Positions 47,291 through 59,635 of a stretch of DNA of 64,000 bases are shown here, one piece after another. Every line of letters begins with the position of its first letter. Position 1 is the first letter of the stretch. The notes under the pieces were generated by a model. That model had not been told where the DNA came from. It ran no database searches and saw only the letters and a program-made list of their open reading frames with translations. A program made the position numbers and the translations under genes. The stretch is from Mytilus edulis (Eukaryota; Mollusca; Bivalvia; Mytilida; Mytilidae), in contig NC_092347.1 of assembly GCF_963676685.1 (NCBI RefSeq), positions 86,182,592 to 86,246,591 on the forward strand, written 5' to 3'.

Positions 47291-48378
47291 TTTTTTATTG
47301 TTAAAAACATATCATTCGTTATTTTTATCTCGTTAGTACAATACAAAGCATCAGTTTGATACATGAAAGAAGTACAGTATCTGTATATGATTTTGTTCCA
47401 TTAATTTTGATCTTTGTATTATGATGATGATGGCCAATTTGGACATCATTTTCAAAAAGTTTGTAAATTCGTTAGTTATATTATTACTGCATTCTACAAG
47501 TACTTTTTTTTCTTATCCTTAACATTTAATAACTTTTTGACATAATTAATGTACAAAGCAAAGGTGCCTCATAATCTATAACATTTACACGGCATTCAGG
47601 TTGCACTTTGTAAATACAGCTGTTTCTCAAAACACGCCTCTTTTGGGGAGTAATTGAATATTCATAGAAAAATCATTTTGTTTACATACTGGTTCCCAGT
47701 TATGCTCTCTGTGTTCCATATCGCATAGACAGAACTTGGGAACGTTACCAGTAAATAAACACGTGCATATTGTTTACATTGAAATCTGTGGTAACCTTTC
47801 ATTCGAGGTAGGGGTAGTTAAGAAAATTAGTGTAAGTTTAAACTCTGAGAAGTTCAGGGCATATAAACGTTGAAAATATGCCGCACAGCCCTATATTTTG
47901 ACCTTTGAAAAAAATTGTGGTGCATATGAACTTTCAATTCTAGGATAAGATTTTTTTCAAAACTTCATAGTAAAAGTGGTACAGTTTTAGCCGTAAAAGG
48001 AGTTCCTATGGGAAATTGCATTGTCAATATTTACAGAAATGCAACCTTCATTCAGGCAACAATCTAGATTATACCATTAAACAAAAAAACTAGTAAGTTT
48101 ATAAATTCCCCAAGTTCTCCTGTCGCAAAACTTTTAACCAAATATATCTAACGTTATTAATATCTGTGTTCGCTATAGACAACTACAAAAAATAATGTGT
48201 TATGATTTTCAGAACGGAAAAATGAAGCCGGTATGAAAAATTCTAAACTAGATGTGTCAAAGCAACACGAATGGCCCCGTCCCAAAAAGTTGAAAAATCT
48301 GCAAATTCAATATAAACACATGTGGACACAAACATGATGGTAGCCTCACATATCAAAAATCAGCTCAAAATCTGGAGG

Positions 48379-48912
48379 GGAATAGAGAAAAAATCCGTAT
48401 AACTGTGATTTTCAATAATTTATCAAAGTCCAAAGCCCGTAATTTCAGCGAAAATTTGTGGAGCTTGACCTATAACTCATCATGGAGCAGAACGAAACTT
48501 AAACTTGATCTGTAACTCATCATGGTTAACTCACATACCAAAAATCAGCCCAATATCTGAAAGCGTTTAGAAAAAAAGTCCGTATAACTGTGATTTTCAA
48601 CAATTTCTCGAAGTCCAAAGCCCGTAATTTCGGCAAAAATTAGTGGAGCCGAACGAAACGTAAACTTGATCTGTAACTTATCATAGTTAACTTACATACC
48701 AAACATCAGCCCCATATCTGAAGGCGTTTAGAAAAAAAGTCCGTATTACTGTGATTTTCAACAATTTCTCAAAGTCCAAAGCTCGTAACTTCGGCAAAAA
48801 TTAGTGAAGCGGAACGAAATTTAAACTTGATCTGTAACTCATCATGGTTAACTCACATACCAAAAATCAGCCTAATATCTGAAGTCGTTTAGAAAAAAAC
48901 TCCGTATAATGG
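48379..48912 (+). repeat. 161-185-bp tandem repeat inside E2
   Basis: The marker TCCGTATAACTGTGATTTTC recurs at 48394, 48579, 48740 and (partly) 48901, giving spacings of 185, 161 and 161 bp. Each unit carries CTTGATCTGTAACTCATCAT and a CAAAGTCC(A)AAGC segment. A short simple array of GGAATTACGGAAAGAC type follows at about 48920..48975. The unit resembles a known bivalve dispersed repeat with a 'cggaatgacgg' tail. Confidence 0.8.
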
Positions 48913-49144
48913 TTTGTTGCGGAATGACGGAATGACGGAATTACGGAAAGACGGAAAGACGGAATTACGGAAAGACGGACAAAGGGTAAAACTATATGAC
49001 ACCGACTACTTCGTTGCGAGGTCATAATAAAAAAAAGATCTATTATGCTTTAAATAACGTTTTTATCGATTAGTATCGGAAATGGATGCGTTGAATGGGT
49101 TTCTATCAAAATGTCACAATAAAACCTGATTTGATCGATATAGG

Positions 49145-49325
49145 AAGATATGGTATGAGTGCCAATGAGACAACTCTCCATCCAAGTTAAAATTTATAAA
49201 AGTAAACCATTATAGGTCAAGGAACGGGCTTCGACACGGAACCTTGGCTCACACCGAACAGCAAGCTATAAAGGTCCCCAAAAGTTACAAGTATAAAACC
49301 ATTCAAACGGGAAAACCGTTTTATA
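49145..49325 (+). repeat. Dispersed repeat family A, divergent subtype inside E2
   Basis: GATATGGTATGAGTGCCAAT, then CAAGTTAAAATTTATAAAAG and AGCAAGCTATAAAGGTCCCC. A diverged family-A copy lying within E2. Confidence 0.7.
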
Positions 49326-50819
49326 ACCATTTTACAACCGTTTTATAAATATGTATAAAATCACAAAACGCTAAATATGTTCTACAGTAATCAATAAAAT
49401 TGTATTGAAATGAACAGAAACATTCTTTGATATTATATAATTCGTAAAAGTTTCTGCTTAAAACTTCATACTAGTCTTCCATTTAGCTTTTTCAAAATAC
49501 TAAAAAAGTATCTTCAAAAGAGAATAAAGAAAGGAAATTAACTCTGAAAGCGATACCGTGAACTTTGATGTGACGTACATTTTATCAATCAATATGACTA
49601 TTATATAGGATAGTTCAACAATTGTTGGTGTTCGGGCTCAATGCAAGATGAACTTTCCTATCGCGTTTATTCTATATCCACACCCTGCCTTTATCCTATA
49701 TCCACGCCCTCCAATGTCCATAGACACATATTTATATTAGTGCTGGATTTCTCAACACACAAATACATCGGCAAGTGAATGCAAAAAACAAAACAAAATA
49801 CATTTGACGGCATTTACAGTTGGATTTTCACAAACCATTTGAATTGTCTGAATATATATTTGTTTATTTGGTCATACTTTTCTTTGGTAAGTTTTGTTTT
49901 TTTTCCTGGTGCAAATCAAATGTTTGGATAAAATATAAACTTTTTGTTATGTCATCAGAAATTGATAATTAACGCTTCAAAATAGATATATTACCAAATA
50001 AAGTTATGAGAGTTCTGCTTCTATTGGTACTAATTTTTATTAAAAACTTACATGAAATAGTCCCTAAATATTTGTTATGAAAAAAAACGTAGATTTTCAT
50101 GATATATATATAACAACAAATTGTAGGTGACAAATACTTCTGACCATCAAATCAGTCATCTGATTAAGATGAAGAATTGCCAATAAAATTAAATGTGCAT
50201 AGAGGGTCGATGTCTTCTGTGTCTATTTCTACGGAGGCTACTTTCCCCGCGTAATAAGTTCAAATAACAACTAAATGTGCATGCGTTTTTGACAGTTCAA
50301 ACAGGGTAAGCAAACTCTGAGTAAACGATGCATTAAACGGCACACAACGTTTACCAAACTTTGGTTAGAAAGAAATGCACTCTTGATCTCTTGATAGATA
50401 TATGTAAAGTTGTAAACAGTTTCAGAAAAGGTATCACTCCAGGGGATTGAAATTCTGCTTTTGATAAAATTTTGGGGAAATATGTGACATCTTTGCCCTC
50501 TTTTGCAATATTGTTTAGAAAATACATGCATGTTGTTGCCATACAGCAAAAAGAAAAAGAAATATCTAGCTTTAACCCTTTAACTACTGGATATCAAATC
50601 TATGAAAAATACTGATTACATACGTATGCACAATATGTGACACAAACGGTACGCTTTATATGTAAGATAGCAAGGACAAGGGGTGGTAAAGTTTATGTAT
50701 ATTGCTGTCTATCATAAGTGCTAACCCATAGACAAATCTCATTTTGTGGTGTCATTTCTAAAAAAAAAAGAGCAATGAAACTTCCATTACATATCAGTGT
50801 CAACTATATAAGAAAGTTT

Positions 50820-50972
50820 TTATAAGCATCGGATTCCTCTTTGTTGAGTGAGTGCAAGTCTCGCATACTGCCCACACATAGTGGTCATCGTGTCAGCCAC
50901 TGCTTTACCTAGATTTCTCGGCGCCCGTTTCTGTCTACACCTTCTTCTATGCACTCTTCCAATCTCCGTCAT
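50820..50972 (-). CDS. Short basic ORF inside E2 (uncertain)
   Basis: A 50-codon frame starts at ATG (50972) with MTEIGRVHRRRCRQKRAP and continues NLGKAVADTMTTMCGQ. The stretch is richer in GC than its surroundings and is Arg/Lys-rich, unlike random AT-rich frames nearby. No family is recognised. It could be the remnant of the element's own protein or chance. Confidence 0.2.
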   Translation of the reverse strand: MTEIGRVHRRRCRQKRAPRNLGKAVADTMTTMCGQYARLALTQQRGIRCL

Positions 50973-52035
50973 TACTATTTACCTGTCTCTCTGAGCTCTT
51001 ACCACCTTGCCCACATATCCAACTGCCTTATTTCTATGTAGATGTTTTATAAATGCATGATTTTACTCGGATTTTCTACTGAATACAACCAAATCGGAGA
51101 ATGTGTCCAGCTAGTATATATAACATTATAAAGTATTATTACAGAAGAACGGCCACCCAAATTCGTATTTGATCCGTGTTTTATGGTAATAAGCATTGTG
51201 TATACGGCGTTTCATAAAATTTGGTTGAGGCAAAATAAAATTAGAGAACGGAAACTAATATTGTTGGGACGTACGTACGGACAAGGATTACACTTAATGC
51301 CCACCCCGAAGCGGAGGGGGGTAAAAATGTCGGACGTTTTTATGCTAAAATTATGCATACCCGGCCAAATCCCGTTTATCCCTACGACCCATATACGATC
51401 TGGTCGATTTGGTCTGGTCGAAATCAGGCTGAGATCGTGAATAGCTGATTTGGTCTTGATAATCGATCAAAGATCGTGTAAAGATCGTGAATTGATCGGA
51501 ATTATCGAATAGTACTAATTTCTTGTCGAGATGAAGTTGTGATGGAGTCATTAAGGAGTCGTGAATGGTCGAGTTAAAGTCGTGTAAAGTCGGATGGCGG
51601 TCAGGTAGAAGTCGTAAACAGGCCCGATCAAGAATTTGGTTGAGTTTGGTCGTGGAAATTTGGACAATCGGGATCATCGAGTTGATCTGAGCGGCAGTGT
51701 GAACCTAGCTTTATAGATATTTGCAAAGGAAATTTAAATGTCAAATATAGGCTCCTAATTATGTCTCCAGCATATACATAAAGGGAACGCTATGTTGGAG
51801 TTTCTTGTGGATGAACAAATGTTTACTAAAGAATAAAAAGAGTGTAACAGCTAGATAACTTTTCAGAAATGTTGTCTGTTTGATTGATAGAAAATCGCAA
51901 CACAAAGATCACATTTATGGTGATAAAGCAAATACTATTATCTTTTAATTTACCAAAAATATACTTTATGCTGACAAGATATACTTTCTAAGAAAAAAAG
52001 TCCATGTAAAAAACAGAAATTGATCTTTTGAAAAT

Positions 52036-52262
52036 GTAAAAAAAATGTTTGGACTTTAACGGTGCTTTTTTGTGGACTTTAGCGGAACTTTTTGTTGTGG
52101 ACTTTAACGGTGTTTTCTTGTGGACTTTAGCGGAGGTCATTTTGTGGACTTTAGCGGAAAGTTTGTGGACTTTAACGGCGTTGTGGACTTTAACGGGAAA
52201 TTGTTGTGGACTTTAGCGGTGTTGTGGACTTTAGAGGAATTGTAGACTTTAACGGTGCCACA
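52036..52262 (-). repeat. Right terminal motif array of E2
   Basis: Ten copies of the same motif occur in inverted orientation (TTGTGGACTTTA), with the spacer lengths in mirrored order. Small differences (TTGTAGAC in the outermost copy) show that the ends are not recent copies of each other. Confidence 0.92.
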
Positions 52263-52269
52263 CGGCACT

Positions 52270-53145
52270 AATTTTAGATACGTACCCATCACGGCTTTTA
52301 TATAACCATAGATGTAATACCCATCTATGATATAACTAATAATGTCCATTCGGTCTATTGTTTTGACAGTTGCATCATTGCATTTAGAGTCTGTAAATGT
52401 GCATTATCAGCTAACTTTTATCTCATGTAACCGTAGGTAAATAAAATCTGTAATTTGTAGTTTGTTTACTACTAAGTACATTTAAGACAATACTTTTAAC
52501 CTTCTTCCAAACTCTCACTCACTGAAACACAAACACACAAACGCATGAGATACACATTGATGTATGCCGTCGAGCCTCATGGTTTAAAACCCTTTTAACC
52601 ATATGCATCGATTTACACATTTTGGAAAAAAACCTTTTTGTTCTCTTATTGTAAATTCTATCTCCTTTTTTTCTAAACAGTTTGAATATCATCTATACTT
52701 TTCACAAAACAACGGTAGTCTTATTGCATCTGCAGTAATTTCACGAATATGGCCAGGAGAGAAAAGGCAACCTATTGGGATTTGAATCCTTAAGACTAAT
52801 TGGAGTTTTCAAAATGCATTAAATCGCTATTATTGTTAAATACAAATTTTGAATGAAAACATTTATAATAATAAATGATCTATGTCAGCAAATAGACCAA
52901 GGCTTTATCGTATTTGCATTGACATTGAAATCATAATAATTTGTGAATGTTTAGAAAAATATCCATATACACCAACGTTTTATTCATAGACCTAAGTTCG
53001 ATCCGGTATATAGAAATACTTCAACGTTTCTTCATTAAAGGTGTTCGACTCCCGTGCAAGGGAGGGGCATACAGTTTTATGCTTACATAAGGAATTTGCT
53101 AAACTTGCGGCTCAATAGATAAAACCCTTATACCAACTCTTGTAG
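52270..53145. other. Gene-free stretch
   Basis: AT-rich DNA between E2 and a bivalve repeat end; nothing gene-like. Confidence 0.5.
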
Positions 53146-53149
53146 TATC

Positions 53150-53340
53150 TGTAAGTGTCATGACTATGTCTGCCCCCTGACCAATGTACACTCATTTTTC
53201 CATTTGGAGTAAAACTATTTCGCCAGTAAGCCACATTGGAAAACATACAGGTCTAATGTAGTAACTGTTAATAATTATTGTTGACGTTTTGTATATGCAT
53301 AAAATATTTGCCATTGGACGTTAATCATATATCAACCAAT
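53150..53340 (+). repeat. Bivalve repeat 3' end, diverged copy
   Basis: CTGCCCCCTGACCAATGTAC, TATGCATAAAATATTTGCCA and TTGGACGTTAATCATATATC match the 41380 copy. Confidence 0.5.
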
Positions 53341-53879
53341 AAATCTTTGTAGAATTAATTTTCAGTATTTATCCTTTTTTTTCTGAAAATCATGTTAAAT
53401 AATTATATACATTATCATACAAATTGTATGTATACATGTATTTTAATCGTGATACACAAACTTTTTTTTTAGATAAGAAATACATTCTATCGTAGGAATT
53501 TGAATCTAATCTTGATGGACGAAAAGTACGCAAATTGATACATATTTTAAGTAGGACATTTAATTGTTAGATAAACCACGAAAAGGAGATCAAGTGTCTC
53601 TTTAAAAAACATGTCCAACCTTCAAAAGTTCAATGGACCTGCAATTATAATGACTCGACGAAAACTGTATCAAACCAGTTGTTGTGAAGTAAATGCTGTG
53701 TTCATTCTTAATTGTATGTATAAAAACTCATGTTGAATTTAACCACCGTTTTCGTTTTTAAAAATTCCTGCATTAAGTCAGGAATAAAACAGTGGATCTG
53801 ATTAACTTTGAATTCTTCCTAGTAATAATCACCTTAAGGATGAAAATTAATAAATCAAGAATTTAAAATTGATACTATC

Positions 53880-54480
53880 AGCTGGTACATAAAAATAAGC
53901 TAAAAATATTGATAGGTCATGGACTTCCTTTTCGAGATATTTGAGATTTAAAATATGGCGGGAAAAGGCTGGCTCGGACTTTTACCTTATGTTTGCATTG
54001 GTGTGAACAAAAGAAAGAAAATTGAGAATCTTCTGAAAGTTTGGTAAATGACCTTTCATGAGCTATTTAGTCTTATATGAAAAAATACATGGGTGTTATG
54101 GGGCAAAATATGTTTCCTTGTCAAGTTTGTATGGAAAAACACCAAGGAGTCTGAAAATTTGACACAAATTCCAAAACCTCACCTAAGTACATCCTTAAAT
54201 TGCTACTATTTTTGCCCTGGACTGCTTTAAATAAACTTCTACAGATTCTGTGATAATTAAAGTTCCTGGACTCCAAACAAAGACTTATTACAAGAATGCA
54301 AACTTTCTAGCATGTATCCAGATACTATTTTTATTTTTGGTTTAAGGCAGAGTTTCAGATCTATCGTGCATACTTGAGAAATATCATCCAAAATGTGACA
54401 GTCGTTTGTCGAGAGATACTTTTCAATATGGATGCTTTTTTAGCATTAATTGATGAAATGATGTTTTTTTTTCACTCCTC
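53880..54480 (+). repeat. Dispersed repeat family H
   Basis: TAGGTCATGGACTTCCTTTT, AAATATGGCGGGAAAAGGCT, CACCTAAGTACATCCTTAAA and GACAGTCGTTTGTCGAGAGA. Mussel-type repeat by memory; boundaries are approximate. Confidence 0.5.
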
Positions 54481-54489
54481 TTCGCGTGA

Positions 54490-55900
54490 CAGAACAGCTG
54501 AATATTATAATTATTGAATGGATAATAAGGCCATAAATGTTATCATTATTATTTGTATAGGTTGGATAACAGAAACATATTTATTTTCCTTCTTTCATAG
54601 ATTAAGAAGTTATTTAGATACTAAGGTTACAAATCCCTGATTTTTTTAAAAATAAAAAGCTGTATAACGTTGTTGTGTATCTACGATTTCATGGCTTTCA
54701 ACGTGTTTGTTTTGTGCTTTTCTGATAAAAAATGTAAATCCAGAAAAGAACAAAATTTAGTAATTGAATATTTTTTTCAATAGAATGAGTCTGAATGACC
54801 CATGGCTTCAACTACATGTTATATATTGAAAAACAAAATATGAAATTTAAGATTTGAAAAGAAGAAAAATGCAAAACCATAATATATGGAAAGTGTGAGT
54901 GCTAGCAAAAAGGGAAAAGCTATAATTACAACCATGAATTTCGATCTAAATTTTGCATTTTTGTCGGAATATCACATCGTTATGTGTGGTGTTGTGTATT
55001 GAAAACAACAATTTTATCAAAGTTCAAGCCAATTTAAATAGTCTGTAAATCATTCTAATTTTGGTTCATCATTCATGAACATTCAAATATATATTCAAAT
55101 CAGTCACGACTTCCTTTGTAAAATAAGAAATTACATATATTAAAACCTTAACTAACTTAGAACATGCAGATTATCACAGGTTTAAGGTGAAGGAACTTTA
55201 ATCGTGAGAAACACAAAAAATATGTTACTAGCATTCTTTTCACAGAACCCGACAGTTATTTTACTTTCTTGTAAAATACTTAGTCACGGCTAATGTCTTA
55301 AGCACAGGTATTGATTTTAAGTGGTTCAAGGGAAAGAGGTATAGTGAAAATCTTTAATATTGTATAAAAACATTAAACCAGCGGCGCAAAGACTGCAATA
55401 ATTGCATCTTTAGTAATCTAAAAATCTAAAACTAATACAAACATTGTCATGCTAAAAAACAAGATGAGCAAGAGGTATTACCAAACGAGGGAAATACAGT
55501 AATCATTTCTTCACTTTTGCAACAGAATAAAAAAACCAACAACATCTATATGTGCATGCTAGAACTGAGCATTGACCTACTGCTACAATGATTCAACAAG
55601 TTACGGACTGAAGCGCTATGACATATGGAATATCATTTGCTGAATTTTAAAACACTTATCGAATACAATAACCGTTTAAAAATATCTGTTCGAATTGATC
55701 ATTAGTACTGTAGTATAATTGATTTCTCTCATTAACATGACATATTTGATAATTGATTCTATATAATTCTTATTGATAACCATTACTCAGGGTGAAAATA
55801 CTCATTAGAAATACATATATTTACGTTGACGTATAATGAAGCTTTTTTTTGACTTTATAGCTGAAATGGCATATTTTAAAAATATACTAAGTATTGGTAT
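54490..55900. other. Gene-free stretch
   Basis: AT-rich DNA; no exon, repeat array or hairpin recognised. Confidence 0.5.
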
Positions 55901-55904
55901 GCAT

Positions 55905-55990
55905 TCATCATTAGTTGTTAATTTCTGTGTCATTTTGGTCTCTTGTGGAGAGATGTCTCACTGGCAATCATACCACATATTCTTTTGTAT
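55905..55990 (-). repeat. Dispersed repeat family A, short reverse fragment
   Basis: GTTAATTTCTGTGTCATTTT to GGCAATCATACCACATATTC, the 5' end of family A in reverse. Confidence 0.75.
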
Positions 55991-56184
55991 ATCATGCAAA
56001 TGGAAAATGTAATGTCACCTATGATTCTAGATACAGACTTCTTCAGTATATACTTTGCTATTGTAATGGCACCGACCATTTACATCTTTTTTTCATAAAT
56101 GGTTGTATTCAAAATCTCTACATAAAAACAGTTATTTTTAGATGACATGAGACGAAAAAATTAATGTTTTAATGTTTCAATTGA

Positions 56185-58147
56185 CACGGCTGGTAATCTA
56201 CACACGCAGAACATTTGGTTCTGCAATGAAAACCGTGAGAGGATTTTCCGGTTGTGCTTGAGTGGAGTAATTGTCACCGCTTCAAAAGGTATGTACATTT
56301 CTAAATCTCAATTTTCTTATTCAACTGATCAAAATATTGAAAATCAGAGAATGCTATGCTGTGGTGAATACTTTAACAAAGAAATACATGTATCATTTAC
56401 TGTTGTACGTAGAGTTGAACTCTTACAAAATCAGTTGCCCCACGAGAAATCGCCTAAAAAAGTGACATTTCAATTTTAAAATGGTTCTATTTACAGACCT
56501 ACAAGTTCAAATTTAGTTTTTTTTCGGGCAATGTGTATGAATGTTGTTTTTGGCGGCGTGTACGCTGTCCGGTGTTGATAGACGTCTTAATAATTTCAAA
56601 AACTATATTTTTTCATTAAGTCATGCGTGAGGGGATCGGTTCTGATTGAGGACATCGTGAATGCGTGAGGGGAAGTACAGAATTTTTTAATCTTTGGCTT
56701 TGTGACTTTTGTTGACTCAATAAATGTGATCAATGCTGATTAAAAATCATCACAGATTTGTCCTTATACTTAAACAGATGTAAACTGATCACTGATTCAA
56801 TGAAATCAAACTATTTAAAATTGTTTGCTCAAATTCAGAAAATGCCATAATTCAAAGGTAAAAGGAAAAGAGGACTAAAATTGACTCTCTACAAAAAGCC
56901 ATGGAGATAAAAGTTATCCCCGCCCTCGAAGCGAACTAAACCCTGTGGGAGTAGTCCTGTCGTCAAATATACGTCACAGAGATCACCACATATATTTAAG
57001 AAAAGTATATCGCCGATCAAAACTTCAACACCTATATATATTAGACGTAATCTGTTCACCCAAAGTCACGAAATTTTCGAAACAAAAAGGGCAGATATAT
57101 ATACAGAATTAATAATTCACGAACATCGACGTAAGCCAAGATAATATCGAGGAAGACCATAAGGAAGAGCATGTATTAGACAACGAAGAAGACATAGAAG
57201 AAGTCACAGAAGAAGACCACGTAGTAGACCACGAGAGAGAGACCACATGGAAGACATTGAGGAAGAACATAAAGTTTTTCAAAGTGCTTTAGGTAAACTC
57301 TAAGACGAAGGGAAAGGGAAAAATTTTTGCTTTTTTTTTTCATTAGTGGACGTTTTCCTTTAAACAACATTGCACTCGACCTGTTTTTGGACATTGTTGA
57401 GTGGTTTGAAAAGGACGAATCAAGACGAATGAGATACTCCTCAACATCTCTGCAGTATTTTTGGTTATCGTTGACAACATTTTTTTGTTTTTATTCTTCG
57501 TGAAACATATTATTAAGCCCTAGGTTCCAACAATTTATTTCAATATCAATCTCAGTGATTTTTTTAGCACACGTTATGTGTTTTTTCATGAACAATGTAG
57601 CCTTATTTAGGTAAGTTTCAACGACTCATAGCTTGAATATAAAGATATGATTTGTACTTCCCCTCACGCATTCACGATGTCCTCAATCAGAACCGATCCC
57701 CTCACGCATGACTTAATGAAAAAATGTAGTTTTTGGAATAATTAAGATGTCTGACAATCCCGGACAGCGTACACGCCGCCAAAAACAACATTCATATCCA
57801 TTGCCCTAAAAAAAACTAAATTTGAACTTGTAGGTCTGTAAATAGAACCATTTCAAAATTGAAATGTCACTTTTTTAGGCGATTTCTCGTGAGGCAACTG
57901 TTTTTGTAAGAGTTCAACTCTACGTACAACAGTAAATGATATATGTATTTCTTCGTTAATTTATTTACCACAGCATAGCATTCTCTGATTTTCAATATTT
58001 TGATCAGTTGAATAAGAAAATTGAGATTTAGAAATGTACATACCTTTTGAAGCGGTGACAATTACTCCACTCAAGCACAACCGGAAAATCCTCTCACGGT
58101 TTTCATTGCAGAACCAAATGTTCTGCGTGTGTAGATTACCAGCCGTG
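56185..58147. mobile_element. E3: 1.96-kb element with 497-bp TIRs
   Basis: Arms 56185..56681 and 57651..58147 are near-perfect inverted copies starting CACGGCTGGTAATC. A 4-bp duplication TTGA flanks them (56181..56184 and 58148..58151). A CAC terminus with a 4-bp duplication fits the Chapaev branch of the CMC group, but without a transposase this stays tentative. Both arms contain the same open frame (about 64 codons, SPLQKVCTFLNLNFL), which simply reflects arm identity. The ~970-bp centre holds a Glu/Asp-rich open stretch near 57133..57290 and no transposase. Confidence 0.82.
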
Positions 58148-58565
58148 TTGAAGATTAGTCAAAGTAATAGTGGTATCTAAATAAATCATGTTCATGTCAA
58201 ATTGATTTTTACCTGTTTGTTATAGGAAAAGTTTGTTTGCAAAAAGAAATGGTGGGGGGGGGGGGGGGGGCGATTTGGGTAGTGATTGGGCAGAGTTATA
58301 TAAGCACAATAAAGTCTGATCATTCAAATTATCATGTAGTTCCATGCATGCATGTAGAGATATGATGGATATTTAAAACATTGTCTGGGCTAAACAACTG
58401 GATAGAAGATTAAAATTGGTACGGGTCTTCAATAAATTAATCAGATATCATCCCGCCATGGGACATGGACTCATCCTCATATATATGAAACTATGTTAGG
58501 AAACAAGGTAGATGTTACTTTTTGAGTTTGATTTATCTACTTCGTTCATATAAAAATAGTCTTCC

Positions 58566-58684
58566 TAGTCCTATAATATAAGACTCCGCATGTTCATATC
58601 ATTTACATTCAACGGTGTTTTTTTAAATTCGATAAAAATGTTGAATGTAAATGATATGAATCTCCGAAGTCTTATACTATGTCT
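58566..58684. repeat. Foldback sequence (45-bp arms)
   Basis: CATATCATTTACATTCAAC and GTTGAATGTAAATGATATG face each other across about 29 bp. The homology extends outward to AGTCCTATAATATAAGACT with mismatches. Confidence 0.75.
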
Positions 58685-58689
58685 CGGTT

Positions 58690-58784
58690 ATTGTATAGAA
58701 AAGTATATACATGTACTATGAAAATTAGAGCGAGGGGCTTTGCCCCAAGCTCTTATTTTCATAGTATATACCTTTCTATACAAT
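58690..58784. repeat. Strong hairpin sequence
   Basis: ATTGTATAGAAAAGTATATA and the matching CTTTCTATACAAT arm surround TACTATGAAAATTAGAGC and GCTCTTATTTTCATAGTA, with a GGGGCTTTGCCCC loop region. Sequence related to the outer arm recurs near 62902 (GTACTATGAAAATTAGA). Confidence 0.75.
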
Positions 58785-59134
58785 ATCCAATTTAGCACAT
58801 ATTTACAACTTGAGTAATCCTGTAATTAGTCTATTGATATGTTTTGGCTGACTGGATGTAGCTCATTTAAGTAGTTTTGTAAATCTACTCACTATAATAT
58901 CATTGTAAAAATGGGATTTCAAAAGGCCCTTGACTTTAGAATGTAAAGAAGGTAGCTGCTGGTGTAAGTATGTTTATTGATATGAACGAAGCGTTGTTTT
59001 ACTATACATGTACTTATTTACATGGTAAGATGACAAAATGAATTGACCAAGAGCAGACAATTCTTAAATTGCAGTGAAACCTTTACATTCTTGAAAACAT
59101 TTTTTTAATTTCACATAAAACCTAAAACTAGCTT

Positions 59135-59215
59135 TTGAATGAGTACAAACAGTTGGATCCCCCTCCCACATCTTTGGTTGAAACACCTTTTAAAAATGGC
59201 TGGATCTGCCCCTGG
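59135..59215. mobile_element. CAGTGGCGGATCC-family MITE, 3' fragment
   Basis: Contains TTTGAATGAGTACAAACAGT and ends GGCTGGATCTGCCCCTG, matching the right half of the subtype at 43535. The left end is absent. Confidence 0.55.
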
Positions 59216-59310
59216 TATGTACCCATAGGTAGTCTAGTAGATAGTTTATATGCATGAAATATTTGTCACTGGACATTAGGCAACCAATTATCGACCAATT
59301 TATGACTAAA
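59216..59310 (+). repeat. Bivalve repeat 3' end, short copy
   Basis: ATATGCATGAAATATTTGTC then CTGGACATTAGGCAACCAAT, directly after a MITE fragment. Confidence 0.5.
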
Positions 59311-59635
59311 TATATCAAATTGCTTTATTAATAATTTCCCTTCAAAAGATTCATGGTTGACTCTTTTTGTGTACAAAGTAATTGCATGGAAGATAAAGGA
59401 TTACAAATTTTAAATTGAGTTGTACTTTAATCAAGGTATAAAGCACCATTATTATTACTCTTTATTTAAATGAAAGAAACTTTTTTAATTGTCAAAACAA
59501 AATTTAGATCAAAAGATTGATTAGTAGGATGTTAAAAATCTGTTTGAAAACTAATTACAAACTATTTAGTTAAATTTGGAACACATCATTTATTTCAAAA
59601 TAGCCAGTAGCAATTGTTGTTCTAATATCTTGATT

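Larger units (their letters stand above)
47073..52262. mobile_element. E2: 5.19-kb TIR element with iterated TAAAGTCCACAA motifs
   Basis: The ends are inverted copies starting TGTGGCACCGTTAAAGTC. They are flanked by a perfect 6-bp duplication CGGCAC at 47067..47072 and 52263..52268. Each terminal ~220 bp consists almost only of ten copies of the motif (T/C)TAAAGTCCACAA with short spacers, and the spacer order mirrors between ends. No transposase ORF is visible inside. The interior holds a 161-185-bp tandem array (48379..48912), a dispersed-repeat copy (49145..49325) and one short basic ORF (50820..50972). It is therefore a non-autonomous element or one that has lost its gene. Superfamily unknown. 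Confidence 0.85.

Noticed and set aside
46925..47364. Minus-strand frames rich in VDFSG / LWTLA repeats
   Set aside because: Translation of the E2 terminal motif array, not a protein repeat.
56271..56465. Matching frames in both E3 arms (second at 57867..58061)
   Set aside because: Their conservation follows from arm identity; there is no independent sign of coding.
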